This document shows, one piece after another, positions 7,417 to 16,536 of a stretch of DNA of 41,416 nt. The notes under the pieces are model-generated. The model searched no databases and was not told the origin of the DNA. It saw nothing but the letters and a program-made list of their open reading frames with translations. Each line of letters starts with the position of its first letter. Positions within the stretch are counted from its first letter, which is position 1. Position numbers and translations under genes: made by a program. This stretch comes from PNAI01 sp964575715 (lineage in GTDB: Bacteria; Pseudomonadota; Alphaproteobacteria; Rhizobiales; Xanthobacteraceae), in NCBI GenBank assembly GCA_964575715.1, contig CAZNSG010000121.1:1-41416 (forward strand), in the 5' to 3' direction.

Positions 7417-8298
7417 TCAGCGGCGCGCCCAGTAGGCGGAGATCAGTGAAATCTCCTCGCCGCCGGAGGTCTTGCGCTTGGCTTCCTCGTAGCAGGCGAG
7501 CGAGCGCTCCACCAGCGGCAGCTCAACGCCGCGCGCCTTGCCCTCCGCGATCATCGCACGCATGTCCTTGAGTGCGCTGTCGAGGTCGAAGGTGACGGCA
7601 CCGGTATCTGTGCCCTTGAGCTTGGCAGCGATTGCCGCCCCGCGCACCTTGAGCACATTCGGGCCGCCGGAGGTGTCGCTGATCAAATCCATCAGCCGTG
7701 CCGGATCCATGTTGACATCCCGGCAAAGCGCCAGCGCCTCGCCGAGCGCCTGCCAATAGACCATCAGCGGCAGATTGATGGTGAACTTCATGAGCGCGCC
7801 GGTGCCGACCGGCCCGCAATGCTCGACGCGCCGGCAGAGCTGATCGAGGATCGGCCTGGAGCGGGTAAAATCGGCCTCTTCCGCGCCCACCAGCCCGAGC
7901 AGCTTGCCCCCCCGCGCCGGGCCGACCGAACCGCCGACCGGGCATTCGACAAAGGCCGCGCCCTTGGCGCGAACCTTTTCGGCCAGCGCGGTTTCGGTTT
8001 CCGGCCGCACCGTGCTCATTTCGATGATGAGCTTGCCCTTGATATTGCCGGCAAGCAGCCCTTGCGGCCCGCCATAGACCGCATCGATCGCAGCAGCATC
8101 GGTCAAAATAGAGATGATGACTTCAGCCGTATTGGCGAGCTCAGCGGGAGTCTTGGCGGCCTTGACGCCGAGCGCCGCAAGCGGCTTGGCCTTGTCGGCC
8201 GAGCGGTTCCACACCGTCACCTGATGCCCGGCTTCCACCAGATGCGCGGCTATGGCCGCGCCCATCTTGCCGACACCCGCCAGTCCGATCTGCATCAT
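7417..8298 (-). CDS. NAD(P)-dependent beta-hydroxyacid dehydrogenase (3-hydroxyisobutyrate dehydrogenase family), paralogue 1
   Basis: This 293-residue protein is a beta-hydroxyacid dehydrogenase. The N-terminal Rossmann loop is GLAGVGKMGAAIAAHL, the substrate loop ECPVGGSVGPARGG replaces the usual DAPVSGG form, and the catalytic Lys-x-x-x-Asn is in MKFTINLPL. Family substrates include 3-hydroxyisobutyrate, tartronate semialdehyde, 6-phosphogluconate and glyoxylate or succinic semialdehyde. Two adjacent ATGs exist; the second (8295) has the better GGGAG spacing (6 bases), which would give 292 residues. The frame is open to 8535, but that part overlaps the divergent promoter region. It is divergent from paralogue 2, suggesting shared control of the two enzymes. 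Confidence 0.92.
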   Translation of the reverse strand: MMQIGLAGVGKMGAAIAAHLVEAGHQVTVWNRSADKAKPLAALGVKAAKTPAELANTAEVIISILTDAAAIDAVYGGPQGLLAGNIKGKLIIEMSTVRPETETALAEKVRAKGAAFVECPVGGSVGPARGGKLLGLVGAEEADFTRSRPILDQLCRRVEHCGPVGTGALMKFTINLPLMVYWQALGEALALCRDVNMDPARLMDLISDTSGGPNVLKVRGAAIAAKLKGTDTGAVTFDLDSALKDMRAMIAEGKARGVELPLVERSLACYEEAKRKTSGGEEISLISAYWARR

Positions 8299-8464
8299 GA
8301 TCTCCCTTTTGTCATGCCCGCGACGATAGGCGATCCCAGCGCGGCAAGAAAGTCGACCTTCGCCATAGGTTGAGCTTGGCGCCGGCCGGACGATGGTCTT
8401 AAGTGACGGGCTGCTCAAAATCAAAATACAATATGCAATCGTAAAATTGAACGGAGAGTGCGGA
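8299..8464. promoter_or_regulatory. Divergent promoter region between two HIBADH-family genes
   Basis: These 166 bases separate two head-to-head dehydrogenase genes. The segment at about 8418-8450 (AAATCAAAATACAATATGCA and following) is much richer in A and T than its surroundings and is the likely promoter/operator core for the plus-strand gene. No exact regulator site can be named. An encoded regulator is not seen nearby. Confidence 0.4.
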
Positions 8465-9376
8465 ATGAGCGCGGCAAAAGCAAAAGGCACCATCGGCATC
8501 GTGGGCCTCGGCATCATGGGCGGCGCGTTTGCCAAAAATCTCGCCGCCGCCGGCTGGCGCGTGGTCGGCTATGACACCGATCCGGCGCGCGGCCGGGCCA
8601 TGGCCAAGCTCGGCGTCGAGATCGCAAACAGCGTCGGCGCGCTCGCCGCCAAGGTTCCGACCATCATGACCAGCCTGCCCAAGCCAAAGGCGCTCGAACT
8701 TACGGTCAAAGCCATCGTCGCTGCGCGGCTGCCGCGCCGCGTCGTGGTGGAGGCCTCCACCTTCACGCTGGCGGACAAGGAGAAAGCTGAGCGCGCGCTG
8801 CGCAAAGGTGGACATATCATGCTCGACACGCCGGTGAGCGGCACCGGCTCGCAAGCGCAAACCAAGGATCTGGTGTTCTATGCCAGCGGGGATTCCAAAT
8901 GCATCGCCAGGCTCAAGCCGCTGTTCGCCGACTTCGGCCGCAAAGTTTATGACGTGGGAAAATTCGGCAACGGCAGCCGGATGAAGTACGTGGCGAACCT
9001 GCTGGTCGCCATCAACAACGTGGCGTCGGCCGAAGCCATGGTGCTCGGCATGAAGGCCGGTCTCGATCCGAAAATGATTTTTGACATGATCTCAAGCGGG
9101 GCGGGAAACTCGCGCGTGTTCGAATTGCGCGCGCCGATGATGGTCGAGGGCCGGTACGATGAAGCCACCATGAAATGCTCGGTGTGGCAGAAGGACATGG
9201 ACGTGATCGGCGCCTACGCGAAGGAGATGCGCGTGCCCACGCCGCTGTTCAATGCCACCTTGCCGATTTACGCAGCGGCGCTCAAACAGGGGCACGGCGA
9301 CGAAGACACGGCCGCCGTTTGCGCGGTACTGGAGTCGATGGCCCATCTCAAGCGTAAGCGGCGTGCAGGGCAATAA
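8465..9376 (+). CDS. NAD(P)-dependent beta-hydroxyacid dehydrogenase (HIBADH family), paralogue 2
   Basis: This is a 303-residue beta-hydroxyacid dehydrogenase. The Rossmann loop is GIVGLGIMGGAFAKNL, the substrate loop DTPVSGTGSQAQ, and the catalytic Lys/Asn pair lies in MKYVANLLVAINN. The start at 8465 follows ACGGAGAG; an in-frame ATG at 8393 would add an atypical leader and is not supported. It is clearly diverged from paralogue 1 (7417-8298) and paralogue 3 (37297-38139), so these are not recent duplicates. A palindromic repeat lies directly downstream (9418-9538). The substrate is unknown; a semialdehyde or 3-hydroxyacid is expected from the family. Confidence 0.92.
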   Translation: MSAAKAKGTIGIVGLGIMGGAFAKNLAAAGWRVVGYDTDPARGRAMAKLGVEIANSVGALAAKVPTIMTSLPKPKALELTVKAIVAARLPRRVVVEASTFTLADKEKAERALRKGGHIMLDTPVSGTGSQAQTKDLVFYASGDSKCIARLKPLFADFGRKVYDVGKFGNGSRMKYVANLLVAINNVASAEAMVLGMKAGLDPKMIFDMISSGAGNSRVFELRAPMMVEGRYDEATMKCSVWQKDMDVIGAYAKEMRVPTPLFNATLPIYAAALKQGHGDEDTAAVCAVLESMAHLKRKRRAGQ

Positions 9377-9417
9377 AACAGAATAACACTGAGCGTAGAC
9401 GGCAATCACTTTACTTA

Positions 9418-9538
9418 CCTCCCCCTGCAAGGGGGAGGTCGGTTTGCGTCAGCAAACCGGGTGGGGGTCAAAAGCGGCGCAACAAATCGATTCTGTAATG
9501 ACCCCCACCCTAACCCTCCCCCTTTCAGGGGGAGGGAA
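9418..9538. repeat. Composite palindromic repeat, family PF
   Basis: There are two CTCCCCCT/AGGGGGAG hairpins at the ends (about 9418-9438 and 9514-9538). Between them are a GGTTTGCGTCAGCAAACC hairpin (9440-9457) and an inverted pair, GGGTGGGGGTC and GACCCCCACCC. It separates the HIBADH gene from the CocE-like gene. The next 100 bases up to the CocE start hold nothing recognised except its ribosome site. Confidence 0.8.
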
Positions 9539-9638
9539 CGATGTCGGAGGTTGGCTCAAAGCCGCACTAGTCACCAAACGCGCGGCGTGCAAAAATTTCC
9601 TTGCCCTTGGTGGGGAAAAAAAATTCAGGGAGGGTTCG

Positions 9639-11456
9639 ATGGCACTAGCGGGAAGCGCTGCGGCTGTCGCCGCCGGCAAGACGCATCGGCAGCGCAGCGA
9701 AGTGCGCGACGGCATGCGCATCGACTGGGATGTGCCGATCGTGATGGACGATGGGCTGGTGCTGCGCGCCGATGTGTTTCGCCCCGTAAAAGATGGCCGC
9801 TATCCGGTGATCCTTTCGTATGGTCCCTATGCCAAGGGCCTTGCCTTCCAGGAAGGCTACCCAAGCGCCTGGCAGCGCATGGCGCAAAAACATCCCGATG
9901 TGACCGCCAACTCCAGCAACCTCTACCAGAACTGGGAGGTGGTCGATCCGGAAAAATGGGTGCCGCATAACTATGCCTGCGTGCGGGTCGATTCCCGCGG
10001 CTGCGGCTGCTCGCCCGGATTTATCGATCACTTCTCGCCGCGTGAAACCAAGGACTTCTACATCAGCATCGAATGGGCGGGCGTGCAGCCCTGGTCGAAC
10101 GGCAAGGTCGGGCTCAACGGCATCTCCTATTACGGCATCAATCAATGGCAGGTGGCGACGGCCCAGCCGCCGCATCTTGCCGCCATGTGCATCTGGGAGG
10201 GTGCCGCCGACTGGTACCGCGACATGACCCACCATGGCGGCATCGTCTGCACGTTCTGGGAAAACTGGTACGACATGCAGGTCAAGACCGTGCAGTATGG
10301 CACGGGTGAACGCGGAAGACGCAGCCCCGTGCATGGCGAACTGGTGTGCGGTCCCGAAATCTTGCCGGACTCGCAACTGGCAAAGAACCGCAGTGCCTTC
10401 GGCGACGCCATTCGCGCCCATCCGCTCGACGACGACTATCACAAGGCGCGCTCGCCGATCTGGTCCAAGGTCAAGACGCCGCTGTTTTCCGCCGCCAATT
10501 GGGGCGGCCAGCCGCTGCACCCGCGCGGCAACTTTGAGGGCTTCGTGCGCGCCGCGGCCAAGGACAAATGGCTCGAAGTGCACGGCATCGAGCACTGGAC
10601 GCATTTCTACACCGACTATGGCCGCGAACAGCAATTGCGTTTCTTCGATCATTTCCTGCACGGCAAGAAGAACGGCTGGGATCGGGAGCCGCGCGTGCGC
10701 CTGCAGGTGCGCCACATCGACAAATTTGTCGAACGGAACGAGAATGAGTGGCCGCTCAAGCGCACCAAATGGACCAAGCTGCATCTCGATCCGTCGGACG
10801 GATCGCTGAGCGACAAACGCACCGCCGGAAAATCGAGCATCAGCTTCGAGGCCATGGGCGATGGCGTGACATTTCTTTCCGCGCCGCTGCCAAAGGAAAC
10901 CGAGATCACCGGACCCTCGGCGCTAAAGCTGTTCGCCTCCTCCTCCACCAAGGATGCGGATATCTTTGCCGTGCTGCGCGTGTTCACCGGCGACCTCAAG
11001 GAGGTCGTGTTCCAGGGTGCGATCGATCCGCACACCCCGGTCGCGCAGGGCTGGCTGCGCGCCTCCCACCGCAGGCTCGACAAGAAGCTCTCGACGCCGT
11101 ATCGGCCCTATCACACCCACGATCAGCAACAGCCGCTCAAGCAGGGCGAAGTGGCCGAACTCGATGTCGAGATCTGGCCGACCTGCATCGTCGTGCCGGC
11201 GGGGCACCGCATTGGCCTGACCATCCGCGGCAAGGACTACGAATACGCCGGGCCGAGCGGCGGGAAACTCTCGAACTTCAAGAACGAGCTCAAGGGCTGT
11301 GGACCGTTCCTGCATAACGACCCGCTCGACCGGCCAAGCGAAATATTCGGCGGCGTCACCACCTTGCATTTCGGCGGCGGCCGCGAGCCCTGTCTGCTGC
11401 TGCCGGTGATCCCCTCGGCTCGCTCTACCACCCGTCCGCGCGCCCGGAACCGATGA
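9639..11456 (+). CDS. CocE/NonD-family alpha/beta hydrolase (X-Pro dipeptidyl-peptidase S15-like)
   Basis: This 605-residue hydrolase resembles cocaine esterase, glutaryl-7-ACA acylase and peptidase family S15. The N-terminal alpha/beta-hydrolase domain contains PVILSYGPYAKG, VRVDSRGCGCSPG and the nucleophile elbow GLNGISYYG (Ser at about residue 163). HWTHFYTDYGRE contains the likely catalytic His. The C-terminal part is the jelly-roll domain typical of CocE (EVVFQGAIDPHTPVAQGWL, IVVPAGHRIGLTI). The start at 9639 was chosen because GGGAGGG precedes it; the open frame further upstream runs through a repeat. No convincing signal peptide is seen. It would cleave an ester or amide bond and lies just ahead of a transporter operon. 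The substrate is not predictable. Confidence 0.9.
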   Translation: MALAGSAAAVAAGKTHRQRSEVRDGMRIDWDVPIVMDDGLVLRADVFRPVKDGRYPVILSYGPYAKGLAFQEGYPSAWQRMAQKHPDVTANSSNLYQNWEVVDPEKWVPHNYACVRVDSRGCGCSPGFIDHFSPRETKDFYISIEWAGVQPWSNGKVGLNGISYYGINQWQVATAQPPHLAAMCIWEGAADWYRDMTHHGGIVCTFWENWYDMQVKTVQYGTGERGRRSPVHGELVCGPEILPDSQLAKNRSAFGDAIRAHPLDDDYHKARSPIWSKVKTPLFSAANWGGQPLHPRGNFEGFVRAAAKDKWLEVHGIEHWTHFYTDYGREQQLRFFDHFLHGKKNGWDREPRVRLQVRHIDKFVERNENEWPLKRTKWTKLHLDPSDGSLSDKRTAGKSSISFEAMGDGVTFLSAPLPKETEITGPSALKLFASSSTKDADIFAVLRVFTGDLKEVVFQGAIDPHTPVAQGWLRASHRRLDKKLSTPYRPYHTHDQQQPLKQGEVAELDVEIWPTCIVVPAGHRIGLTIRGKDYEYAGPSGGKLSNFKNELKGCGPFLHNDPLDRPSEIFGGVTTLHFGGGREPCLLLPVIPSARSTTRPRARNR

Positions 11457-11598
11457 AAATTGCGGCAACAATTCGTCCCGACTATCCGCCAAGGGAGTAG
11501 CCGCGGAGCAAGATTCAAGTCATGCTGGAGCAATCCATAGCGCTCAAAAACCCCAAGCACCCTAATGATCCAAAATGAAGACAGTGGAGGAAGAGACT

Positions 11599-12846
11599 AT
11601 GACAATGCATCGTCGTAAAGTCCTGAAAGGAATTGCTGCGTCGGGCGCGAGCCTGGCCGTACTCAAAGCGCCGCATGCGCAAGCGCAGACCGGGCCGATC
11701 CGGATCGGCTTCCTGACCATCAAGACCGGCCCGTTGGCCTCGGGCGGCTTTCAGATGGAGCAGGGACTGACCGTGTTCCTCAAGGAACGCAACAACATGC
11801 TCGCTGGCCGTCCGGTGGAGCTGCACACCGCCGATACCGCCGCCAATCCGGCGCAGGCACGCACCAAGACGCAGGAACTGGTCGAGCGCTTGAACGTGCA
11901 GGTATTGATCGGCCCGCTTGCCGCTTTCGAGGCGCTCGCGATCGACGATTACATCCGCTCGTCGCAGACACCGATCCTCACGGTGGCCGGCGCCGAGGAC
12001 ATGACCCAGCGCAAGCCCAACCCGTGGCTCGTGCGTCCGAGCAGCACGTCGGCGCAGCCGAGCCATCCAGTTGGCGATTATGCGGCGAAGGATCTCAAGT
12101 TGAAGCGCGTCGCCACCATCGCCGACGACTTTGCCTTCGGATGGGAGAACGCCGCCGGGTTCCAGCGCGTGTTCGAGGACAACGGCGGCAAGGTCGTGCA
12201 AAAACTGTTTTCGCCATTGAACGCCCCCGACTACGGCACCTACATCGCGCAGTTCAAGCCGAACCTGGATGCGATCTACACCGGCCACGCCGGCGCGAAC
12301 GGACTCAAGTTCATCAAGCAGCTGCGGGAATACGGCAGCAAGGTTCAGATCCTCGGCGGCTTTACGCCGGTCGACGAATCGCTCTTGCAGCAGATGGGCC
12401 CAGAAGCGCTCGGCGCGATCACCGGCAATTGGTATTCGGCCCAGCTTGATTTCCCGATCAACAAGACGTTCGTCGCCGCGATCCAGCGTGACTACAAGGT
12501 CGATCCCGGCGTGTATGCCGCCGAAACTTATCTGTGCGGCGAGGTGCTCGAACACGCGCTCAAGCAGATCGGCGGCAAGATCGAGGACAAGCCAGCGTTC
12601 ATGAAAGCATTGAAAGGCGCCAATGTGCCCAATACCTTACGCGGGCCGGTAAAGTTCGACGAATTCGGCAATGTCGTTGGGAACATCTACATCCGCAAAG
12701 TCGAGAAGAAGGGCGACAAGTACGTCAATGCGGTGGTCAAGACTTATCCGAATGTGAGCCAATTCTGGACCTACAAGCAGGACGAGTTCCTGAAGAATCC
12801 AGTTTACTCACGCGACTTCCCGCCGGCGAAAAATCTTGAAAACTGA
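11599..12846 (+). CDS. Liv-type ABC transporter substrate-binding protein, Tat-type signal
   Basis: This 415-residue periplasmic-binding protein is of the HAAT/Peripla_BP_6 family. The N-terminus MTMHRRKVLKGIAASGASLA has a twin-arginine and a hydrophobic stretch ending at AQAQ, indicating export probably by Tat. The mature protein starts near GPIRIGFLTIKTGPLA, with the typical ligand-binding opening strand. The start at 11599 has GGAGG 8 bases upstream; an in-frame ATG at 11575 lies before that site. It is the first gene of the operon with LivH, LivM, LivG, LivF and an amidohydrolase. A 248-base gap with palindromic repeats separates it from the permeases, a common arrangement that lets the binding protein be made in excess. 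The ligand is unknown; for HAAT members it may be an amino acid, urea, or an aromatic or short-chain acid. Confidence 0.93.
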   Translation: MTMHRRKVLKGIAASGASLAVLKAPHAQAQTGPIRIGFLTIKTGPLASGGFQMEQGLTVFLKERNNMLAGRPVELHTADTAANPAQARTKTQELVERLNVQVLIGPLAAFEALAIDDYIRSSQTPILTVAGAEDMTQRKPNPWLVRPSSTSAQPSHPVGDYAAKDLKLKRVATIADDFAFGWENAAGFQRVFEDNGGKVVQKLFSPLNAPDYGTYIAQFKPNLDAIYTGHAGANGLKFIKQLREYGSKVQILGGFTPVDESLLQQMGPEALGAITGNWYSAQLDFPINKTFVAAIQRDYKVDPGVYAAETYLCGEVLEHALKQIGGKIEDKPAFMKALKGANVPNTLRGPVKFDEFGNVVGNIYIRKVEKKGDKYVNAVVKTYPNVSQFWTYKQDEFLKNPVYSRDFPPAKNLEN

Positions 12847-12873
12847 AAGTCGCCAACGTCGCTGCGCTCAAGC

Positions 12874-13070
12874 CGTCACCCTGAGGTGCGAGCCAACGGG
12901 TCCGGCCTTTGGCCGGCCCGATGGTAAACTCCGCGAGCCTCGAAGGGTGACGGCATCGCAAGTCGGGTTTACCCGACTTGCGCACTTATTATGCCGATCG
13001 TGGGTAAACCCAAGATCGGTGGCCGTTCATCCTTCGAGGCCCGGCTTCGCCGGGCACCTCAGGATGACGG
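12874..13070. repeat. Composite palindromic repeat, family PB copy 1 (four hairpins)
   Basis: There are four consecutive hairpins: CCGTCACCCTGAGGTG closed by CTCGAAGGGTGACGG; CGCAAGTCGGG closed by CCCGACTTGCG; CCGATCGTGGGT closed by ACCCAAGATCGG (one mismatch); and ATCCTTCGAGG closed by CACCTCAGGAT. The element occupies the gap between the binding protein and LivH. An inverted, partly truncated copy lies at 36975-37180, and a shorter two-hairpin version at 39194-39299. Confidence 0.85.
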
Positions 13071-13094
13071 GTCAAGCCCAGAGTTAGTTGAACG

Positions 13095-14075
13095 ATGCAG
13101 GGGCAGTTCTGGATCATCCAGACGCTGAACAGCGTGGCCTTTGGCGGCCTGCTGTTCTTGCTGTCTTCGGGCTTCTCGCTGATTTTCGGTTTAATGCGAA
13201 TTCCGAACCTGGCCCACGGCGCGTTCTTCATGCTGGGGTCCTATTTCGGCTACAGCCTGCTGGTTCGCGGCATGAATTTCTGGGCCACCGCGCTGATTGG
13301 AGGTCTTGCGGTCGGCCTGCTCGGCGTCGCGATCGAGCGGTTCATCATCCATCCGAACGGCCGCATTCTGCGCGCCATCGGCTGGTTCCTCAATGTGGTG
13401 ATCTTCCGCCCGCTGCATGTGAACGCATTCGACGCCTTCTGGCGCGGCTTGGTCGCGCGATTTCGCGGCCTGGCCGGCAACGAGCAAGGCCAGGTGCTGA
13501 TGACGCTCGGCGTTTCCTTCATCGTCGCCGACGTCTGCCTGTTGATTTGGACCGGCGATCCGATGACGCTGCCCGCGCCGGAAGCGTTGCGCCGCCCTAT
13601 GTTTGTCGCGGGCTATGCCTTTCCGACCTACCGCTTGGTCGTGCTTGGCATCGCGCTGGTGGCCGCGGTCGGTCTCTATCTATTGATGGAGCGCACGCGG
13701 CTCGGCGCCATGATCCGCGCCGGCGTCGACGACCGCGAGATGGCGCGTGGCTGCGGCATTCCGGTGTCGCGGCTGTTCACGACGATATTCCTGCTCGGTG
13801 CGACGCTTGCCGGCATTGGCGGTGTATTGGGCGGGCCGATCCTCAACGCCTATCCGGGTCTCGATACCGACATGCTGCCGCTGGCGCTCATTGTCGTCAT
13901 CCTCGGCGGTGCCGGTTCGCTCCTGGGCGCATTTGTCGGCAGTTTCGTCGTCGGATTTCTCTATAATTTCGGCATCGCGCTGGTGCCGGATCTCGCCTAT
14001 TTCGTGCTGTTCCTTCCGATGGTGCTCGTGCTTGTGTTCCTGCCGCAGGGGCTGTTCGGTAGAGTGCAATTGTGA
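13095..14075 (+). CDS. livH: Branched-chain amino-acid-type ABC transporter permease, LivH family
   Basis: This 326-residue inner-membrane permease begins with the LivH hallmark LFLLSSGFSLIFGLMRIPNLAHGAF (residues about 20-45). The loop LGAMIRAGVDDREMARGCGI (near residue 200) is the region that contacts the ATPase, and the C-terminus is VLVFLPQGLFG. It is about 35 residues longer than a usual LivH. The extra part lies near residues 75-130, between AIERFIIHP and QVLMTLGVSFIVAD, and contains a hydrophobic stretch plus a basic, Arg-rich loop. It overlaps LivM by GTGA, so the two are translationally coupled. Confidence 0.93.
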   Translation: MQGQFWIIQTLNSVAFGGLLFLLSSGFSLIFGLMRIPNLAHGAFFMLGSYFGYSLLVRGMNFWATALIGGLAVGLLGVAIERFIIHPNGRILRAIGWFLNVVIFRPLHVNAFDAFWRGLVARFRGLAGNEQGQVLMTLGVSFIVADVCLLIWTGDPMTLPAPEALRRPMFVAGYAFPTYRLVVLGIALVAAVGLYLLMERTRLGAMIRAGVDDREMARGCGIPVSRLFTTIFLLGATLAGIGGVLGGPILNAYPGLDTDMLPLALIVVILGGAGSLLGAFVGSFVVGFLYNFGIALVPDLAYFVLFLPMVLVLVFLPQGLFGRVQL

Positions 14076-15054
14076 AACGCGCCTCCTTCGTTGCACTTAT
14101 CATAGTGACCGTCGCTCTATTGGCGGTGCCATGGGCTATCGGCGGCGATTTCTACATCAACATGGCCAGCCAAGTGCTGATCTACGCGCTGTTCGCGCTC
14201 AGCATCAACTTGATGCTCGGTTACGGCGGGATGGTGTCGCTTGGCCACGCCGCCTACCTCGGTGTCGCCGGCTATACCTGCATCCTGCTTGTGACGGCGG
14301 GTTATAATCAATTGACCGCCGCCGTTATCGCCGTGCTGTTCTCGACCGCCTTCGCCGGCCTATTCGGGGTGCTGTCGCTGCGCGCGCCAGGTCTCGGATT
14401 CATCATGATCACGCTCGCGATCGGTCAGATCGTATGGGGAATCGCTTACCGTGCGAATGATCTCACTGGCGGAGACAACGGCATGACTTTTCCCGCCCGG
14501 CCCATGCCATTCGGCATCGATATTCGGGATGCCAAAAGCTTCTATTATTTCACTTTGATCGTGTTCGCGATCGCGTTCTTTTTCCTATGGCGATTTTCGC
14601 GTTCGCCGTTCGGCGCCAGCCTCGTGGGCACCAAGGACCAGCCGCGGCGCATGCGAATGCTCGGGCATAATGTGTGGCTCATTCAGCTGCTCACATTCGT
14701 CATGGCCGGATTCTGGGGCTCGGTCGCGAGCATTCTTTATGTCTATTATAATCTGTTTCTCAGTCCGCATGCGCTCGCATTACAGCAGTCGGCCGAGATT
14801 TTGCTGATGGCGATCCTCGGCGGCGCCACTTCGCTCACCGGTCCGATTGTCGGCGCCGCGATCATCACGCTCATCAAGAACGTGATCAGCACTTATGTCG
14901 AACGCTGGAACACATTACTCGGTGGCATCTTCGTGATTGTAATCATATTCATGCCTTACGGCCTCGTCCCCGGCTGCAAACAATTGTGGCACTGGCTGCA
15001 ATCCAGGCGGAAGGACCGCGCGCCGCAGCGTAACGCCGCGTCGGAGCCGGTTGC

Positions 15055-15058
<4 letters not shown>
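14072..15058 (+). CDS. livM: Branched-chain amino-acid-type ABC transporter permease, LivM family
   Basis: This 328-residue inner-membrane permease has about 8-9 hydrophobic segments. LivM hallmarks are INLMLGYGGMVSLGHAAYLG near residue 45, GLGFIMITLAIGQIVWG, and the C-terminal IFVIVIIFMPYGLVPG. It starts at a GTG that overlaps the LivH stop (GTGA), and its stop overlaps the LivG start (ATGA). Unusually, the cytoplasmic coupling loop reads SLVGTKDQPRRMRMLGHNVW. This is close to the family form, in which a short helix contacts the nucleotide-binding subunit. Confidence 0.93.
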
Positions 15059-15790
<732 letters not shown>

Positions 15791-15798
<8 letters not shown>

Positions 15799-16507
15799 GG
15801 TTTTGCAGCTCTCCGGCATCGATGCCTATTACGGCGACAGCCACGTGCTGCACGGCATCGGATTTGCACTGCAGCCGGGCCGATTGCTCGGCCTGCTCGG
15901 CCGCAACGGTGCCGGCAAAACCACCTGCATGAACACGATCATGGGATTTTTGAAGCCACGCCAGGGTTCGATCGCGTTGTTTGGCGAGCCGATCGCGGGC
16001 CTTGCCCCGGAAAACATCGCGCGCAAGGGCGTCTGCCTGGTGCCGCAGGGACGGCGCATGTTCCGCACTCTCACGGTGAAGGAAAATTTGATGGTGGCTG
16101 CGCAGCCGGTCAAGCAGGGCAGCAGCCGGGGTTGGAACTTTGACCGCGTCTATGAATTGTTCCCGCAATTGCAAGAGCGCGCGGCGCAGCTCGCGGGTTC
16201 GCTCTCCGGCGGCGAGCAGCAGATGCTCGCGATCGGCCGCGCGCTGATGGGAAATCCGCGCGTGCTGCTGATGGACGAGCCGTCGGAGGGTCTGGCGCCG
16301 CAAATCGTCGCCGAGGTCGGCCGCACCATCGCCCAGCTCAAGGCCGATGGGCTCTCGATCATCCTGGTCGAGCAGAACATCAAGCTCACGCTCAACCTCG
16401 CCGACGACATTGTGATCATCAACACCGGCCGCGTCGTCTTCTCCGGGCCTGCCAACCAGATCAAGATCGACGATGCCATGGTGGCGCAGCATCTTGGCGT
16501 ATTCTGA
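15791..16507 (+). CDS. livF: ABC transporter ATP-binding protein, LivF family
   Basis: This 238-residue second nucleotide-binding subunit has Walker A GRNGAGKTT, the signature LSGGEQQMLAIGRALM, Walker B VLLMDEPSEGLAP and switch His replaced by Gln in LVEQNIK, the normal LivF form. The start is a GTG at 15791 inside the end of livG; a TTG 3 bases earlier is also possible. Upstream in-frame sequence is non-native (it is livG read in another frame). Twenty-nine bases separate it from the amidohydrolase gene, so that enzyme is probably co-expressed with the importer. Confidence 0.94.
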
Positions 16508-16536
16508 ATCATCATCGCGGGAAGGACGAAACTAAA

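Noticed and set aside
9645..10784. 379-codon open frame on the minus strand
   Set aside because: It is antisense to the CocE/NonD hydrolase, which shows its catalytic motifs in the plus-strand frame. No ribosome site or domain was seen.
11515..12555. 346-codon open frame on the minus strand
   Set aside because: It is antisense to the Liv-type binding protein, and its composition is that of a shadow frame.
12874..13070. Riboswitch or structured ncRNA upstream of livH
   Set aside because: The strong hairpins belong to a repeat family also found in unrelated gaps (36975-37180, 39194-39299), so a gene-specific regulatory RNA is not supported.
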